64,000 bases of DNA from NCBI RefSeq assembly GCF_003362725.1, contig NZ_QKTV01000002.1, positions 186,001 through 250,000 of the forward strand. The letters run 5' to 3'. Positions 1-8,822 of this stretch are shown here, one piece after another. A program made the translations under genes and the position numbers. Each line of letters starts with the position of its first letter. Position 1 is the first letter of the stretch. The stretch comes from Winogradskyella aurantiaca (GTDB lineage: Bacteria > Bacteroidota > Bacteroidia > Flavobacteriales > Flavobacteriaceae). The notes beneath the pieces were generated by a model. The model worked only from the letters and a program-made list of their open reading frames with translations. It did no database searches and was not told the DNA's origin.

Positions 1-660
1 TTGTGAATTCTCAATCACTTTCGCCGCCTCCGCTACTTTAATGGAAGGGGCCAAATGAGTCCCTGCAGTTATTATAGAGCGGTATAAGTCGTCAATTCGT
101 TTGGCAATTTCAGGTGTGGAACCCGAAGTCACCTTTAATATTTTGGTGACCGTATGTTTTTTGTCTCCTGGATTAATACGTTCTGGAGAATAACCCACGT
201 AAAAATCAGTATTAAAAACAAGCCCCGATATTTCCTCCAATATAGGTACGCAGACTTCTTCCGTAGCCCCAGGATATACCGTGGATTCATAAATAACAAT
301 ATCTCCTTGTTTAAGCACCTGAGCAACAGTAGCACTGGCTTTCTCTAATGGGGTTAATACCGGATGGTTTAAATGATCGGTTGGCGTTGGTACTGTTACA
401 ATATAAATGTTGGCATGGGCAATATGCTGGGATTGATTTGAAATATACAAGCCTCTCTGATGCGCTTCAGTCACCAATACCTTTTTTAGATCGGAATCTT
501 CCACCTCCAGTGTGTGATCGGTTCCCCCTTGTAATTCCATAACCCGCTGAGCATTGATATCAAAACCAATCACTTCGTACTGTTTGGCTAATTCCACTGC
601 CAGGGGTAAGCCTACATAACCCAAGCCTATAATGGCAATCACATCCTTATTTGAAGGCAT
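1..660 (-). CDS. UDP-sugar 6-dehydrogenase (UDP-GlcNAc/GalNAc type), 3' part cut off by window edge
   Basis: NAD-dependent oxidation of a UDP-hexose(amine) to its uronic acid, supplying an acidic sugar for exopolysaccharide. The 220 visible N-terminal residues start MPSNKDVIAIIGLGYVGLP: a Rossmann GxGxxG-type loop directly after the start. Further family motifs are VPTP, YESTVYPG and YSPERINPGD, which resemble the WbpA/TviB group more than plain UDP-glucose dehydrogenase. The catalytic Cys and the C-terminal half lie beyond position 1. The ATG at 658-660 lies inside the end of the sugar transferase gene (14-nt overlap), so the two are translationally linked. The family is clear; the exact substrate is inferred from motif wording only. 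Confidence 0.88.
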   Translation of the reverse strand, partial: MPSNKDVIAIIGLGYVGLPLAVELAKQYEVIGFDINAQRVMELQGGTDHTLEVEDSDLKKVLVTEAHQRGLYISNQSQHIAHANIYIVTVPTPTDHLNHPVLTPLEKASATVAQVLKQGDIVIYESTVYPGATEEVCVPILEEISGLVFNTDFYVGYSPERINPGDKKHTVTKILKVTSGSTPEIAKRIDDLYRSIITAGTHLAPSIKVAEAAKVIENSQ

Positions 661-1243
661 AAACAAATGTTTTAAAAAGCAGCTGTAAATCTAATGAAAA
701 ACAGTAATTCTTCACATAGGTTTTATTGATTTGTACTTTGTCTGGCCATATGACCTTATGGTAGTAGACATGAGGATTACTCTGTTTTTTTAATATCCTT
801 GATTCACTTCTATATTTAAGACTAGCAGGACCTGTAATCCCAGGCTTTACATCAAGTATTAGTCGATCTTCTCCATGTAATGTATCGGCATAGCCAGGCA
901 AATCAGGGCGCGGCCCCACAAAACTCATGTCTCCTTTTAAAATATTTAATAATTGTGGCCACTCATCGATGTGGGTGTTTCGTACCCAACGTCCTAAACT
1001 ATTGGTATCCTCAGTCTCCAATCCAAACTCGTGCAATTCCCCTCTTAGCGTTCTCAACTTATACAAAGTAAAAGGACGACCATATTGACCTATGCGTAGC
1101 TGTTGGAACCAGGCCCAGCGATTTAGACTTATGGCCATCAAAAGAAAGATGAGCGTAAAGGGAATTACTAAAACTGGTAAAACCACCATGCATAATAGAA
1201 CATCAAAACCACGTTTTATAAGCCTTTGTTTTTGACTAAGCAT
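647..1243 (-). CDS. Initiating sugar transferase (polyprenyl-phosphate sugar phosphotransferase)
   Basis: Transfers a sugar phosphate to undecaprenyl phosphate, the first membrane step of polysaccharide repeat-unit assembly. 198 residues, beginning MLSQKQRLIKRGFDVLL: a short amphipathic start, one hydrophobic segment (about 13-37), then the bacterial sugar transferase domain (PF02397 type) with YKLRT, the conserved DEWPQLLNILKGDMSFVGPRP core and PGITG. It is the short form without the extra N-terminal membrane domain of WcaJ/WbaP. The frame remains open upstream to 1456, but that extension is antisense to nothing and lies inside the wzc-like gene in another frame. The start at 1243 sits 1 nt after the wzc-like stop, so this start is preferred. 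Confidence 0.9.
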   Translation of the reverse strand: MLSQKQRLIKRGFDVLLCMVVLPVLVIPFTLIFLLMAISLNRWAWFQQLRIGQYGRPFTLYKLRTLRGELHEFGLETEDTNSLGRWVRNTHIDEWPQLLNILKGDMSFVGPRPDLPGYADTLHGEDRLILDVKPGITGPASLKYRSESRILKKQSNPHVYYHKVIWPDKVQINKTYVKNYCFSLDLQLLFKTFVYAFK

Positions 1244-1244
1244 G

Positions 1245-3734
1245 TTACAGGTTATGTCGAATCCAACGCCAGATAAGTTTAAATCTGGATTTCGCGTCGT
1301 TTTCCAGATAGGCCCGGCCGTAGGTACCATAACCATAACCGTAACCGTAGCCATAGCCATATCCGTAGCCATATCCGTAATTGGAATTGGCCTTGTGACG
1401 GTAGAAGTTAAGTACAAAATGGACATTTTTAATCTGCCCCGTACGGTACTTGGCATTAATTAATTGCAGCATGCCCTTACGGGTGTAATCCAACCGTATC
1501 ATAAATAGGGTCGCATCAGCATAATGGGACAGTTCCATGGCATCGGCTACCAATCCAATTGGCGGGGTATCCAATATCACCATGTCATAATCCTTACGCA
1601 ATTGGTTGATTACTGCTGTTAAATTGACCGAAGCCAATAGTTCCGAAGGATTTGGGGGTACAGGACCGGAAGGAATGATAGTTAAATTCTCAATAGATGT
1701 TTGAAACTTCACCTCTTCCAGAGTATTATCGCCAATGAGATGATTAACAATGCCTAAATCATTAGTGACATCAAAATCTCCGAAGATTTTAGGCTTGCGA
1801 AGATCCAATCCTAATAAAATGGTTTTCTTACCCGATAAGGCATAGGCCGTAGATACGTTAATGGAGGTAAAGGTTTTGCCTTCTCCACTCACTGAGGAGG
1901 TCACCATAAGGGTCTTCCCACCGACCCGAGTTTGTTGATTCTGGTAAATGAATTGTAAACTGGATCGAACAGCCCTAAAAGACTCAGCTACAGCCGATTT
2001 AGGCTTTTCAAGAACCACCAAATTGTTTTTATAGGGATATTTCCCAATAAGACCGATTATGGGAATCGAGGACAATTGTGTGACCTGGTCGGACCCATGG
2101 ATCGTATTATCTAGTAAAAAGACAATAAAAATAAGGAACATGGGAGCAAAAAAACCAATCATGAGCGCCATCATATAATTGAGGGTCGTATTAGGCCCAA
2201 TCTGACCACCACCAATGTCCTTTGCCGAGTCAATCACCTTAATATCGGATACATTGGCTGCCTTGGAGATCGCGGCTTCCGATCGCCTTGCCAGAAAAAC
2301 ATCGTAAGCCTGCTGAGAAATATTAATCTTGCGCTGGATTTTTAAATATTCCTGCTCTTCTTCTGGTAAGTCTCTTAACTCAGCCTCCATCTGAGCAATT
2401 TTGGACTGAATGCTACTTAACTGAACATTAATGGTGTTTCGAGTCGCTTTTAGGGTTTCCAACAGGACATTTTTCTCAGCATCTATTTGCCGATCTACAT
2501 CCTTAAATAGGATATTTTCAGGCTGGGTAGTGTACTCCAGATTCTGGCGTTGAATCGCCAGATCCGTTATTTTTCTGACACTGTTCGTAACATTAGGTTC
2601 ATTAATTCCGACAGAAGTAGGTGCCGCAATTTTGGTGTAATCTGATTTATTCTTTAAATAGGTTTCTAAGGTATTTAGATATTCTAACTTTAGTTTTTCA
2701 CCCTCGTATTGCAAGTCCAAATCCTTCATACGAGAGAGCTTGAAATTTATTTCATCATCAACATTAAAAACCTGATTGTTACGCCGAAATTCATTCATTT
2801 GTTGAATTACATCTGATAAGTCAGCATTAACAGAATTCAAGCTCGAATCAATAAAACGAATGGTATTGGTAGCGAATTGGTTTTTTTGCCGTAATTCGGT
2901 TTCACTTAAAATAGCCGTGGTAGAATTTAAATAATCTACAATTTTGGCCTTATTTAGACCTATCATTGATAGTCTCAATACATTGGACGCCTGTTTGTTA
3001 AAAGAAGATACCTGAACGGCACCTTTATACCTATTCACCACCGCATCAAAGCTTCTGAATCTGAGGTAATACACCACAGAGGTATCTACCAATACTTTTT
3101 TCCTTCTCTCAAATCTACCATTTAAAATAGGTAATTCAACAGACTCTCCTATTTTAAACAACCATGGTCCAGATTGATCTACGGAAACATTGACTGTTGG
3201 GTATTCACCCGAATAGGTCTGAGCCAATACAGAACTACCTAAATCAGGAATTCGAACTTCAATAGAATGCTTATCTCTGAACTGTATTTCAATTAACTTA
3301 TTTAGTATTTGTGGGTACTCTCTACTAATTTGAAAATCAAACGGCGCTCTATTATAAATGTCCTCTAATTGGTACTTTCCCTGCCTTAAATATGACTTAA
3401 AAAACTGCAAAGAATCCACAACCAGTTCGTTATGGGTCCTTGTTGCAACTGCAGTCATCACCCTACTGACCTTTCCTGATACTCCACCCCAGTTAAATTG
3501 AATACTGGTTGTAGAACTGAAAAAGGGACTTTGTTCATTCTCCACACTCATAATCGTTTCTAAACGATACACGTTGGGCTTTCTAATATTGATAAAGTAG
3601 GCAACCGTTAACGCTAAGCCAATACACAAGACGACCACTTTCCACAAGTTTAGTGCCTTAAACAAAAACCCTCTGAAATCGAAACTAAGTCGTCCCGAAT
3701 CAATATCTTCTATATCGTCATCAAAATTCCGCAT
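1245..3734 (-). CDS. Wzc-like polysaccharide co-polymerase / BY-type tyrosine autokinase
   Basis: Controls chain length and export of exopolysaccharide with the outer-membrane lipoprotein encoded just upstream. 829 residues: Wzz-type N-terminal segment with a first membrane helix (about 33-50), long periplasmic coiled-coil region, second helix (about 520-545, followed by a cytoplasmic part), and a BY-kinase domain with Walker A (SVSGEGKT, about 606-613) and Walker B (MVILDTPP, about 724). The C-terminus holds nine consecutive Tyr-Gly dipeptides (residues 786-803) plus two further Tyr, the place where Wzc proteins carry their autophosphorylated Tyr cluster. The start codon abuts the stop of the wza-like gene with no gap, so they are one operon. 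The family assignment is firm; phosphorylation is inferred. Confidence 0.93.
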   Translation of the reverse strand: MRNFDDDIEDIDSGRLSFDFRGFLFKALNLWKVVVLCIGLALTVAYFINIRKPNVYRLETIMSVENEQSPFFSSTTSIQFNWGGVSGKVSRVMTAVATRTHNELVVDSLQFFKSYLRQGKYQLEDIYNRAPFDFQISREYPQILNKLIEIQFRDKHSIEVRIPDLGSSVLAQTYSGEYPTVNVSVDQSGPWLFKIGESVELPILNGRFERRKKVLVDTSVVYYLRFRSFDAVVNRYKGAVQVSSFNKQASNVLRLSMIGLNKAKIVDYLNSTTAILSETELRQKNQFATNTIRFIDSSLNSVNADLSDVIQQMNEFRRNNQVFNVDDEINFKLSRMKDLDLQYEGEKLKLEYLNTLETYLKNKSDYTKIAAPTSVGINEPNVTNSVRKITDLAIQRQNLEYTTQPENILFKDVDRQIDAEKNVLLETLKATRNTINVQLSSIQSKIAQMEAELRDLPEEEQEYLKIQRKINISQQAYDVFLARRSEAAISKAANVSDIKVIDSAKDIGGGQIGPNTTLNYMMALMIGFFAPMFLIFIVFLLDNTIHGSDQVTQLSSIPIIGLIGKYPYKNNLVVLEKPKSAVAESFRAVRSSLQFIYQNQQTRVGGKTLMVTSSVSGEGKTFTSINVSTAYALSGKKTILLGLDLRKPKIFGDFDVTNDLGIVNHLIGDNTLEEVKFQTSIENLTIIPSGPVPPNPSELLASVNLTAVINQLRKDYDMVILDTPPIGLVADAMELSHYADATLFMIRLDYTRKGMLQLINAKYRTGQIKNVHFVLNFYRHKANSNYGYGYGYGYGYGYGYGYGTYGRAYLENDAKSRFKLIWRWIRHNL
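1326..1379 (-). repeat. Hexanucleotide repeat encoding nine Tyr-Gly units
   Basis: Nine 6-nt units encode (Tyr-Gly)x9 near the C-terminus of the Wzc-like kinase. Tyr codons alternate between TAT and TAC and Gly codons among GGA, GGC and GGT, so the units are not identical at DNA level. That pattern fits selection on the protein more than recent slippage. Confidence 0.9.
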
Positions 3735-4532
3735 TTATAAATTGGAAATTAGCAAGTAAGTAGAAATAGCCACTGAAATGACGGCTGCAACATTAATAAT
3801 GGTCTGGAAACCAGTTGTTCCTGTTCCCAAAGATTTTTGAGGGAGGGGCTTCACATAGATCATATCATTGGGCTGAATAAAATAATAGGGCGACTCCATT
3901 AAGGCCAGATCTGTTAGATCAACTCTGTGTATTTCTTGACCTTGAGGGTATTGTCTAATGATCATTACTTCCTTGCGATTACCAACAAAGTTGACCTCCC
4001 CAGATTGAGCCACTGCCTCTAAAATATTGACACGATCTTTATAAATCACCTGCTGCCCAGGATTGCCCACTTCACCCAAGGCTGTAAATCTTAGACCCGC
4101 TAATTTAACAGTTACAAAGAGATTTGCCGCCTCTTTAAACTGGTCTTTCAACAATCGCTCTTCTATAATCTTTTCAATTTCAGCAACAGTATAGCCTAAA
4201 ACATTAATGTAGCCCAACACCGGAACCCGTATGTTACCATGTAAATCCACGTTAAAGCCTTCAAAATACAAGCGCTGCTCGTTTACAGCCCCATTATTAA
4301 CCGCATCCTCTAAGGGATTATAAATCTGCATTTCATCCTGATCCAGGGCCTTTACACGAATTTGCAGGATATCGTTGATCTGCACCCGGTAAGGTTTCTG
4401 GACTTCCTGAGCAAATTGCAAGCTGTCCGAGGCTTTATCCTTGTCTTGAAGATATACGAGATCCTTATTGGGTATACAGCTGCTGGCCATTACTAAAGCC
4501 AGTAAAGAAAGGATCCATAATGATTGACGCAT
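3735..4532 (-). CDS. Wza-like polysaccharide export lipoprotein
   Basis: Outer-membrane channel component for exopolysaccharide secretion. 265 residues from the ATG at 4530-4532: MRQSLWILSLLALVMASSC gives a type II signal peptide with lipobox ASSC. A poly-export domain (VQINDILQIRVKALDQ) and one SLBB-type domain (LGEVGNPGQQVIYKD) follow, then a C-terminal hydrophobic stretch (TIINVAAVISVAISTYLLI) that could be the membrane-spanning segment. A GTG at 4551-4553 also opens the frame, but it overlaps the last base of a strong -7 box (4553-4560), so it would lie upstream of the transcript start; the ATG is therefore chosen. First gene of the minus-strand EPS operon. Confidence 0.9.
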   Translation of the reverse strand: MRQSLWILSLLALVMASSCIPNKDLVYLQDKDKASDSLQFAQEVQKPYRVQINDILQIRVKALDQDEMQIYNPLEDAVNNGAVNEQRLYFEGFNVDLHGNIRVPVLGYINVLGYTVAEIEKIIEERLLKDQFKEAANLFVTVKLAGLRFTALGEVGNPGQQVIYKDRVNILEAVAQSGEVNFVGNRKEVMIIRQYPQGQEIHRVDLTDLALMESPYYFIQPNDMIYVKPLPQKSLGTGTTGFQTIINVAAVISVAISTYLLISNL

Positions 4533-4552
4533 AGCAGTAAAGTGGTTGCTCA

Positions 4553-4582
4553 CAAATATAATTGAACGTCTTCAATAACAAA
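4553..4582 (-). promoter_or_regulatory. Promoter of the wza-like EPS operon
   Basis: On the minus strand TTTG (4579-4582) is followed after 18 nt by TATATTTG (4553-4560), an exact match to the Bacteroidota -33/-7 pattern. The transcript would begin about 4546-4550, giving a leader of roughly 15 nt before the ATG at 4532. Confidence 0.75.
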
Positions 4583-4586
4583 ATAA

Positions 4587-4619
4587 TTGCCCGGCTTTTT
4601 AGCAATTTCCCCATCTTTG
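4587..4619 (+). promoter_or_regulatory. Probable promoter of the ABC-F gene, back to back with the EPS promoter
   Basis: TTG at 4587-4589 and CATCTTTG at 4612-4619 resemble -33 and -7 elements, with a 22-nt spacer and one mismatch in the TA of the -7 box. It would put the transcript start about 10 nt before the TTG start codon at 4635. The match is imperfect. Confidence 0.45.
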
Positions 4620-4634
4620 CAAAAATCCAGAGAA

Positions 4635-6494
4635 TTGAACTACCTCAACGCCGAAAATATAGCCAAGTCCTACGGGGAACGTAATCTATTTGAAAACCTG
4701 TCTTTTAGCATTCACAAGGACGATAAGATTGCCTTTGTAGCCAAAAATGGTGCTGGTAAAACCAATATTCTCAACATACTTTCCGGTCAAATGCAACCAG
4801 ATGCCGGTCAGGTGGTGATGCGTAAAGGCATTCGCCTGGCGTTCCTGGATCAGGAACCTAAATTGGGGGCGAACCTAAGCATAGAAGAGGCCATATTAGC
4901 TGCCGACTTACCCATATTAAAAGTGATTCAGACTTATGAAAAGGCTCTGGAATCCTCAGAAGACACCGAGGCGTATCAGGCCGCTTTTGAAGCTATGGAC
5001 AGCCAAAATGCCTGGGATTTCGACGCGCGCTATAAAGAGCTCTTATCCCGCTTAAAACTGCAGGATCTGGATCAAAAGGTTGCGTCACTTTCTGGAGGGC
5101 AGAAGAAACGATTGGCACTGGCCATTGCCTTACTTCAACAACCCGATTTGTTGATTCTGGATGAACCTACCAACCATTTGGACCTGGAAATGATTGAGTG
5201 GCTGGAAAACCATTTTAAGGAGACAGAACTGACTATTTTTATGGTTACCCACGATCGCTACTTTATAGATCGGGTTTGCAATCGCATTATTGAATTGGAC
5301 GAAGGTTCCATATACACCTACAATGGTAATTATGCCTATTTTGTAGAAAAGAAACAGGAACGTCTGGATATTGAGGCAGCTGAGTTAAGCAAGACCAAAC
5401 AGCTGTATAAAAAGGAATTGGAATGGATGCGCCGGCAGCCCAAAGCCCGCACCACCAAATCCAAGAGTCGCATCGATGATTTTCATGAAATCAAGTCCAA
5501 AGCGCACAAACGTCGGCAGGATCATGTAGTACAATTGGAGTTGCAAATGGAGCGTCTGGGTTCTAAGATCATTGAGTTTCATAACGTGTCCAAAGCCTTC
5601 GAGGCAAAAGAACTCTTTAAAGATTTTGATTATGTCTTTAAGAAAGGTGAACGGGTGGGTTTGATTGGCCAGAACGGAAGTGGTAAATCCACGTTTCTCA
5701 ACATATTAACCAAGTCTATACATCCAGATTCGGGAAAGGTGGTATTGGGAGATACCGTTAAGCTTGGTTACTATACCCAAAGCGGCATCACTATTAACCC
5801 TGGGCAAAAAGTCATTGAGGTGATTAAAGCCTATGGGGATTATATTCCGCTGACCAAGGGTAAGCAGATTTCAGCCCAACAACTTTTGGAACGCTTCTTA
5901 TTTGACCGAAAAAAGCAGTATGATTTTGTTGAAAAACTAAGCGGTGGCGAACAAAAACGGCTTTATCTCTGTACTGTACTCATCCAAAACCCCAATGTGT
6001 TAATCCTCGATGAGCCCACGAATGACCTGGACATAGTGACGCTTAACGTGCTGGAGAATTTTTTATTGGATTACCCAGGAGTATTGATTGTGGTTTCTCA
6101 TGATCGGTATTTTATGGATAAGATTGTTGACCATTTGTTTGTGTTTAAGGGTGATGGCAGCATACAGGATTTTCCGGGAAATTATTCGGATTATCGCGCC
6201 TATGAGAGTAGCCAACCTTCTAGTAATAAAACAACAACACCAAAAGTTAAGGTTAGCAACAGTTCTAATGCAGAGAAACTATCCTTTAACGAACAGAAAG
6301 AATTCAGAAATTTAGAATCTAAAATTCGATCTCTGGAATTGGATAAAAAAGCCTTGGAAACCAAATTTAATGATCCGGAATTAAGCCAAGAGGCCATTAA
6401 TGAACTGTCTTCCCAATTGGAACTGCTTATTGATGACTTAAACACAAAAGAACTACGCTGGTTTGAATTAGCAGAAAAGTACGAATCGCAATAG
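4635..6494 (+). CDS. ABC-F family ATPase, Uup-like
   Basis: Soluble tandem ATPase of the ABC-F group, acting on ribosomes or nucleic acid and not as a transporter. 619 residues from TTG 4635 (NYLNAENIAKSYGER). First domain: Walker A KNGAGKTN, signature LSGGQKKRLALA, Walker B LLILDEPTNHLD. Second domain: GQNGSGKST, LSGGEQKRLYLC, VLILDEPTNDLD. A linker rich in basic residues lies between, and a C-terminal coiled coil (about 550-619, LESKIRSLELDKKAL) is typical of Uup. The first Walker A has Asn after GKT in place of the common Ser/Thr-Thr/Leu. An in-frame TTG at 4587 would add 16 residues with no family resemblance and lies upstream of the likely transcript start. Confidence 0.9.
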   Translation: MNYLNAENIAKSYGERNLFENLSFSIHKDDKIAFVAKNGAGKTNILNILSGQMQPDAGQVVMRKGIRLAFLDQEPKLGANLSIEEAILAADLPILKVIQTYEKALESSEDTEAYQAAFEAMDSQNAWDFDARYKELLSRLKLQDLDQKVASLSGGQKKRLALAIALLQQPDLLILDEPTNHLDLEMIEWLENHFKETELTIFMVTHDRYFIDRVCNRIIELDEGSIYTYNGNYAYFVEKKQERLDIEAAELSKTKQLYKKELEWMRRQPKARTTKSKSRIDDFHEIKSKAHKRRQDHVVQLELQMERLGSKIIEFHNVSKAFEAKELFKDFDYVFKKGERVGLIGQNGSGKSTFLNILTKSIHPDSGKVVLGDTVKLGYYTQSGITINPGQKVIEVIKAYGDYIPLTKGKQISAQQLLERFLFDRKKQYDFVEKLSGGEQKRLYLCTVLIQNPNVLILDEPTNDLDIVTLNVLENFLLDYPGVLIVVSHDRYFMDKIVDHLFVFKGDGSIQDFPGNYSDYRAYESSQPSSNKTTTPKVKVSNSSNAEKLSFNEQKEFRNLESKIRSLELDKKALETKFNDPELSQEAINELSSQLELLIDDLNTKELRWFELAEKYESQ

Positions 6495-6497
6495 CAA

Positions 6498-7259
6498 ATG
6501 TCTAAGGTAAGTTCATATCTGAAGTTCTTATTAGATTCCTATCATTTACATGGTATCCACTCTCCTTTTGTCTACCAATTGGAACAGCAGTGTTTAAAAG
6601 ATCCTCAGAACTACAGCGACTATAAGACCCTTACCAAATACCGATCGGCCCTCTTAAAGGATAAACAAACCATTACGATGACCGATCTGGGTGCGGGATC
6701 CAGAGTAAATTCGAGCAATATTCGTAGGGTGGATCAGATCGTCAGGCAAAGTGCCAGCACCATGAAGCGCAGCAAGATGCTCTACAGACTCACCAACTAC
6801 TTAAATTCTAGGCAAGTGTTGGAGTTGGGTACCAATCTTGGCATAGGTACCCAGGCATTGGCACTTAATCCGAATACTCAGGTGACAAGCGTTGAAGGCT
6901 GCCCTAGTTTATATAACTACGCTGATCAAAAGTTGCAACCGTATACCAATATTAAGCTAATTAATGGTAGCTTTAATAAGGTCCTACCCGATTTACAAAA
7001 CCAATCCTGGGACTTGATTTTTATGGATGGACATCATGATAACGAGGCTACACTCAACTATTTTAATCAGCTATTACCTGCTACTCACGAGGATACACTT
7101 ATTATAATTGATGACATTAATTGGTCAAAAGGCATGCAGGAAGCCTGGAATCAAATTAAGGCCCATCCAAAAGTGACGGTGACGGTCGACACCTTTTTTT
7201 GGGGCTTGGTATTTTTCAGAAAAGGACAAGCCAAGGAGCATTTTTCAATAAGGTTGTAA
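6498..7259 (+). CDS. Class I SAM-dependent methyltransferase, substrate unknown
   Basis: 253 residues. The Rossmann-type SAM site is visible as VLELGTNLGIGTQALAL (motif I), then TSVEGCP (acidic end of strand 2), WDLIFMDGHHD and TLIIIDDINWSKGM. The pattern GHHD...IIIDD resembles the Methyltransf_24 / O-methyltransferase-like group. The 100 residues before motif I carry DSYHLHGIHSPFVY, a conserved-looking N-terminal element. It starts 3 nt after the ABC-F stop, so it is probably co-transcribed. No signal peptide. The target (small molecule, tRNA or protein) cannot be told from sequence. Confidence 0.8.
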   Translation: MSKVSSYLKFLLDSYHLHGIHSPFVYQLEQQCLKDPQNYSDYKTLTKYRSALLKDKQTITMTDLGAGSRVNSSNIRRVDQIVRQSASTMKRSKMLYRLTNYLNSRQVLELGTNLGIGTQALALNPNTQVTSVEGCPSLYNYADQKLQPYTNIKLINGSFNKVLPDLQNQSWDLIFMDGHHDNEATLNYFNQLLPATHEDTLIIIDDINWSKGMQEAWNQIKAHPKVTVTVDTFFWGLVFFRKGQAKEHFSIRL

Positions 7260-7337
7260 CAAAGACCTTAAATTAACGTCTTATTAACTGATAATTTTAT
7301 AAAGTTATGACACCTTGCAGGTGATCAACCCACAACT

Positions 7338-8045
7338 ATGAGTGATAATAACGTTATTGAAATCCGAGGTATCATTAGAGATTTCAAATTGGGCCAGGAA
7401 ACTGTACATGTACTTAAGGGTATAGATTTAGATATTATTCGTGGCGAATATGTCGCCATCATGGGACCTTCAGGTTCTGGTAAGTCGACCTTAATGAACT
7501 TATTGGGATGTTTGGATACTCCTACAGGTGGAAATTATATCCTCAATGGTCAGGATGTAAGTCAGATGAGCGATGATGAAATGGCTGATATTAGAAACAC
7601 CGAGATTGGCTTTGTATTTCAGACCTTTAACTTATTACCGCGAACTACCGCTCTAGACAATGTGGCCTTACCCATGATCTACGCCGGGGCCTCTAAAAAA
7701 GCTCGTGAAGAACGCGCTGCGGAGGTTTTAACGGATGTGGGATTAGCGGACCGTATGGACCATAAACCAAATCAGCTTTCAGGAGGTCAGCGTCAGCGTG
7801 TGGCTGTTGGCCGTGCACTCGTCAATAAACCTTCTATCATCTTGGCTGATGAGCCAACCGGAAACCTGGATTCCAAAACCTCTAACGAGATCATGGTACT
7901 CTTTGACGAAATACACAAAGCTGGTAATACGGTAATCATGGTAACGCACGAAGAGGATATTGCTGCTCATGCTCAACGTGTGATTAGATTACGCGATGGG
8001 ATGATTGAAAGTGACACTTATCAAGAGCAGCTTACTACAGCATAG
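7338..8045 (+). CDS. ABC transporter ATP-binding protein, MacB/LolD type
   Basis: ATPase subunit of a MacB/FtsE/LolD-type ABC system, a family that drives mechanotransmission or lipoprotein release at the inner membrane. 235 residues: Walker [11 protein letters not shown]-loop [11 protein letters not shown], signature [15 protein letters not shown], Walker [13 protein letters not shown], and the switch His in MVTHEED. No permease gene is adjacent on either side, so the partner must be encoded elsewhere. The 78-nt gap from the methyltransferase gene contains a small CACCT-TGC-AGGTG inverted repeat (7311-7323) of unknown value. Confidence 0.9.
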   Translation: MSDNNVIEIRGIIRDFKLGQETVHVLKGIDLDIIRGEYVAIMGPSGSGKSTLMNLLGCLDTPTGGNYILNGQDVSQMSDDEMADIRNTEIGFVFQTFNLLPRTTALDNVALPMIYAGASKKAREERAAEVLTDVGLADRMDHKPNQLSGGQRQRVAVGRALVNKPSIILADEPTGNLDSKTSNEIMVLFDEIHKAGNTVIMVTHEEDIAAHAQRVIRLRDGMIESDTYQEQLTTA

Positions 8046-8100
8046 CACAACATCATAGTTTTCTAGTTCTCAACAACTCCTTTTTAAAAGTTTGGATACG

Positions 8101-8108
8101 TATCTTTG
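8101..8108 (+). promoter_or_regulatory. -7 box of the cobalamin adenosyltransferase gene
   Basis: TATCTTTG is an exact TAnnTTTG match 15 nt before the ATG at 8124. No convincing -33 TTTG is found at the usual distance. Confidence 0.55.
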
Positions 8109-8123
8109 CCTTAAAAGCAAACC

Positions 8124-8696
8124 ATGAAGATCTACACTAAAACCGGGGATAAAGGCACAACCGCTCTATTTGGCGGTACCAGAGTTCCTAAACATCATAT
8201 AAGAATTGAAAGTTACGGTACTGTTGATGAACTAAATTCGCATTTAGGACTTATTCGTGACCAAGACATTAACCCTGTCTACAAACATACTATCGCTATA
8301 ATCCAGGACCGCCTGTTTACAGTAGGAGCCATTTTAGCAACAGATCCTGAAAAAGCAACCCTAAAAAGCGGAAAGGAACGTTTGAATATTCCTAAAATTT
8401 CTGAATCCGACATCGAAAAGCTGGAACAGGAAATGGACCTCATGAACGAGAGTTTACCTCCTATGACGCACTTCATTCTTCCTGGAGGCCATCAAACGGT
8501 GTCATTCTGTCATATTGCGCGCTGTGTCTGCCGACGCGCCGAGCGTCTGGCCAGTCATCTTCATAGTATAGAGCCCTTTCAACCAGAATCACTTACTTAT
8601 TTAAACCGCCTATCTGACTACCTCTTTGTGTTGGCACGGAAGTTGTCTCATGACTTAAACGCTGAGGAAATTAAATGGGTGCCTGAAAAATTATAA
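8124..8696 (+). CDS. Cob(I)alamin adenosyltransferase, PduO/MMAB type
   Basis: Transfers the 5'-deoxyadenosyl group of ATP to cob(I)alamin, making coenzyme B12. 190 residues. Family signatures are the N-terminal ATP loop KIYTKTGDKGTTALFGG, the ESYGTVDELNSHLG helix, and RCVCRRAERLA, where the two Arg bind ATP and corrinoid. The length fits single-domain PduO-type enzymes. It has its own -7 box. Together with meaB at 16848 it points to use of B12-dependent methylmalonyl-CoA mutase, whose subunits are not in this window. Confidence 0.93.
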   Translation: MKIYTKTGDKGTTALFGGTRVPKHHIRIESYGTVDELNSHLGLIRDQDINPVYKHTIAIIQDRLFTVGAILATDPEKATLKSGKERLNIPKISESDIEKLEQEMDLMNESLPPMTHFILPGGHQTVSFCHIARCVCRRAERLASHLHSIEPFQPESLTYLNRLSDYLFVLARKLSHDLNAEEIKWVPEKL

Positions 8697-8769
8697 TGTA
8701 TCAGATTCCCAAAAAATTCCCTCAAAAATTGACGTTCTTTGAGTGATTTTGAAATAATTTATTTTTTTC

Positions 8770-8799
8770 TTGACTTTTTAATCGAAAAATATATTTTTG
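8770..8799 (+). promoter_or_regulatory. Promoter of the DUF2795 gene
   Basis: TTG at 8770-8772 and TATTTTTG at 8792-8799, separated by 19 nt, match the Bacteroidota promoter pattern. The predicted leader is about 18 nt. Confidence 0.65.
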
Positions 8800-8822
8800 C
8801 AAAAAAATAAACCGCTAAGCGA

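Noticed and set aside
1326-1379. CRISPR-like or phase-variable tandem repeat
   Set aside because: The units are 6 nt, in frame, with mixed codons and no spacers; a coding repeat explains it.
1244-1456. N-terminal extension of the sugar transferase frame (open to 1456)
   Set aside because: It reads through the end of the Wzc-like gene in another frame and is Met/Val/Thr-repetitive because of the Gly-Tyr repeat DNA; the family start at 1243 is next to the upstream stop.
7311-7323. CACCT-TGC-AGGTG inverted repeat before the ABC ATPase gene
   Set aside because: Five-base arms, likely by chance; no matching copy is seen elsewhere in the window.
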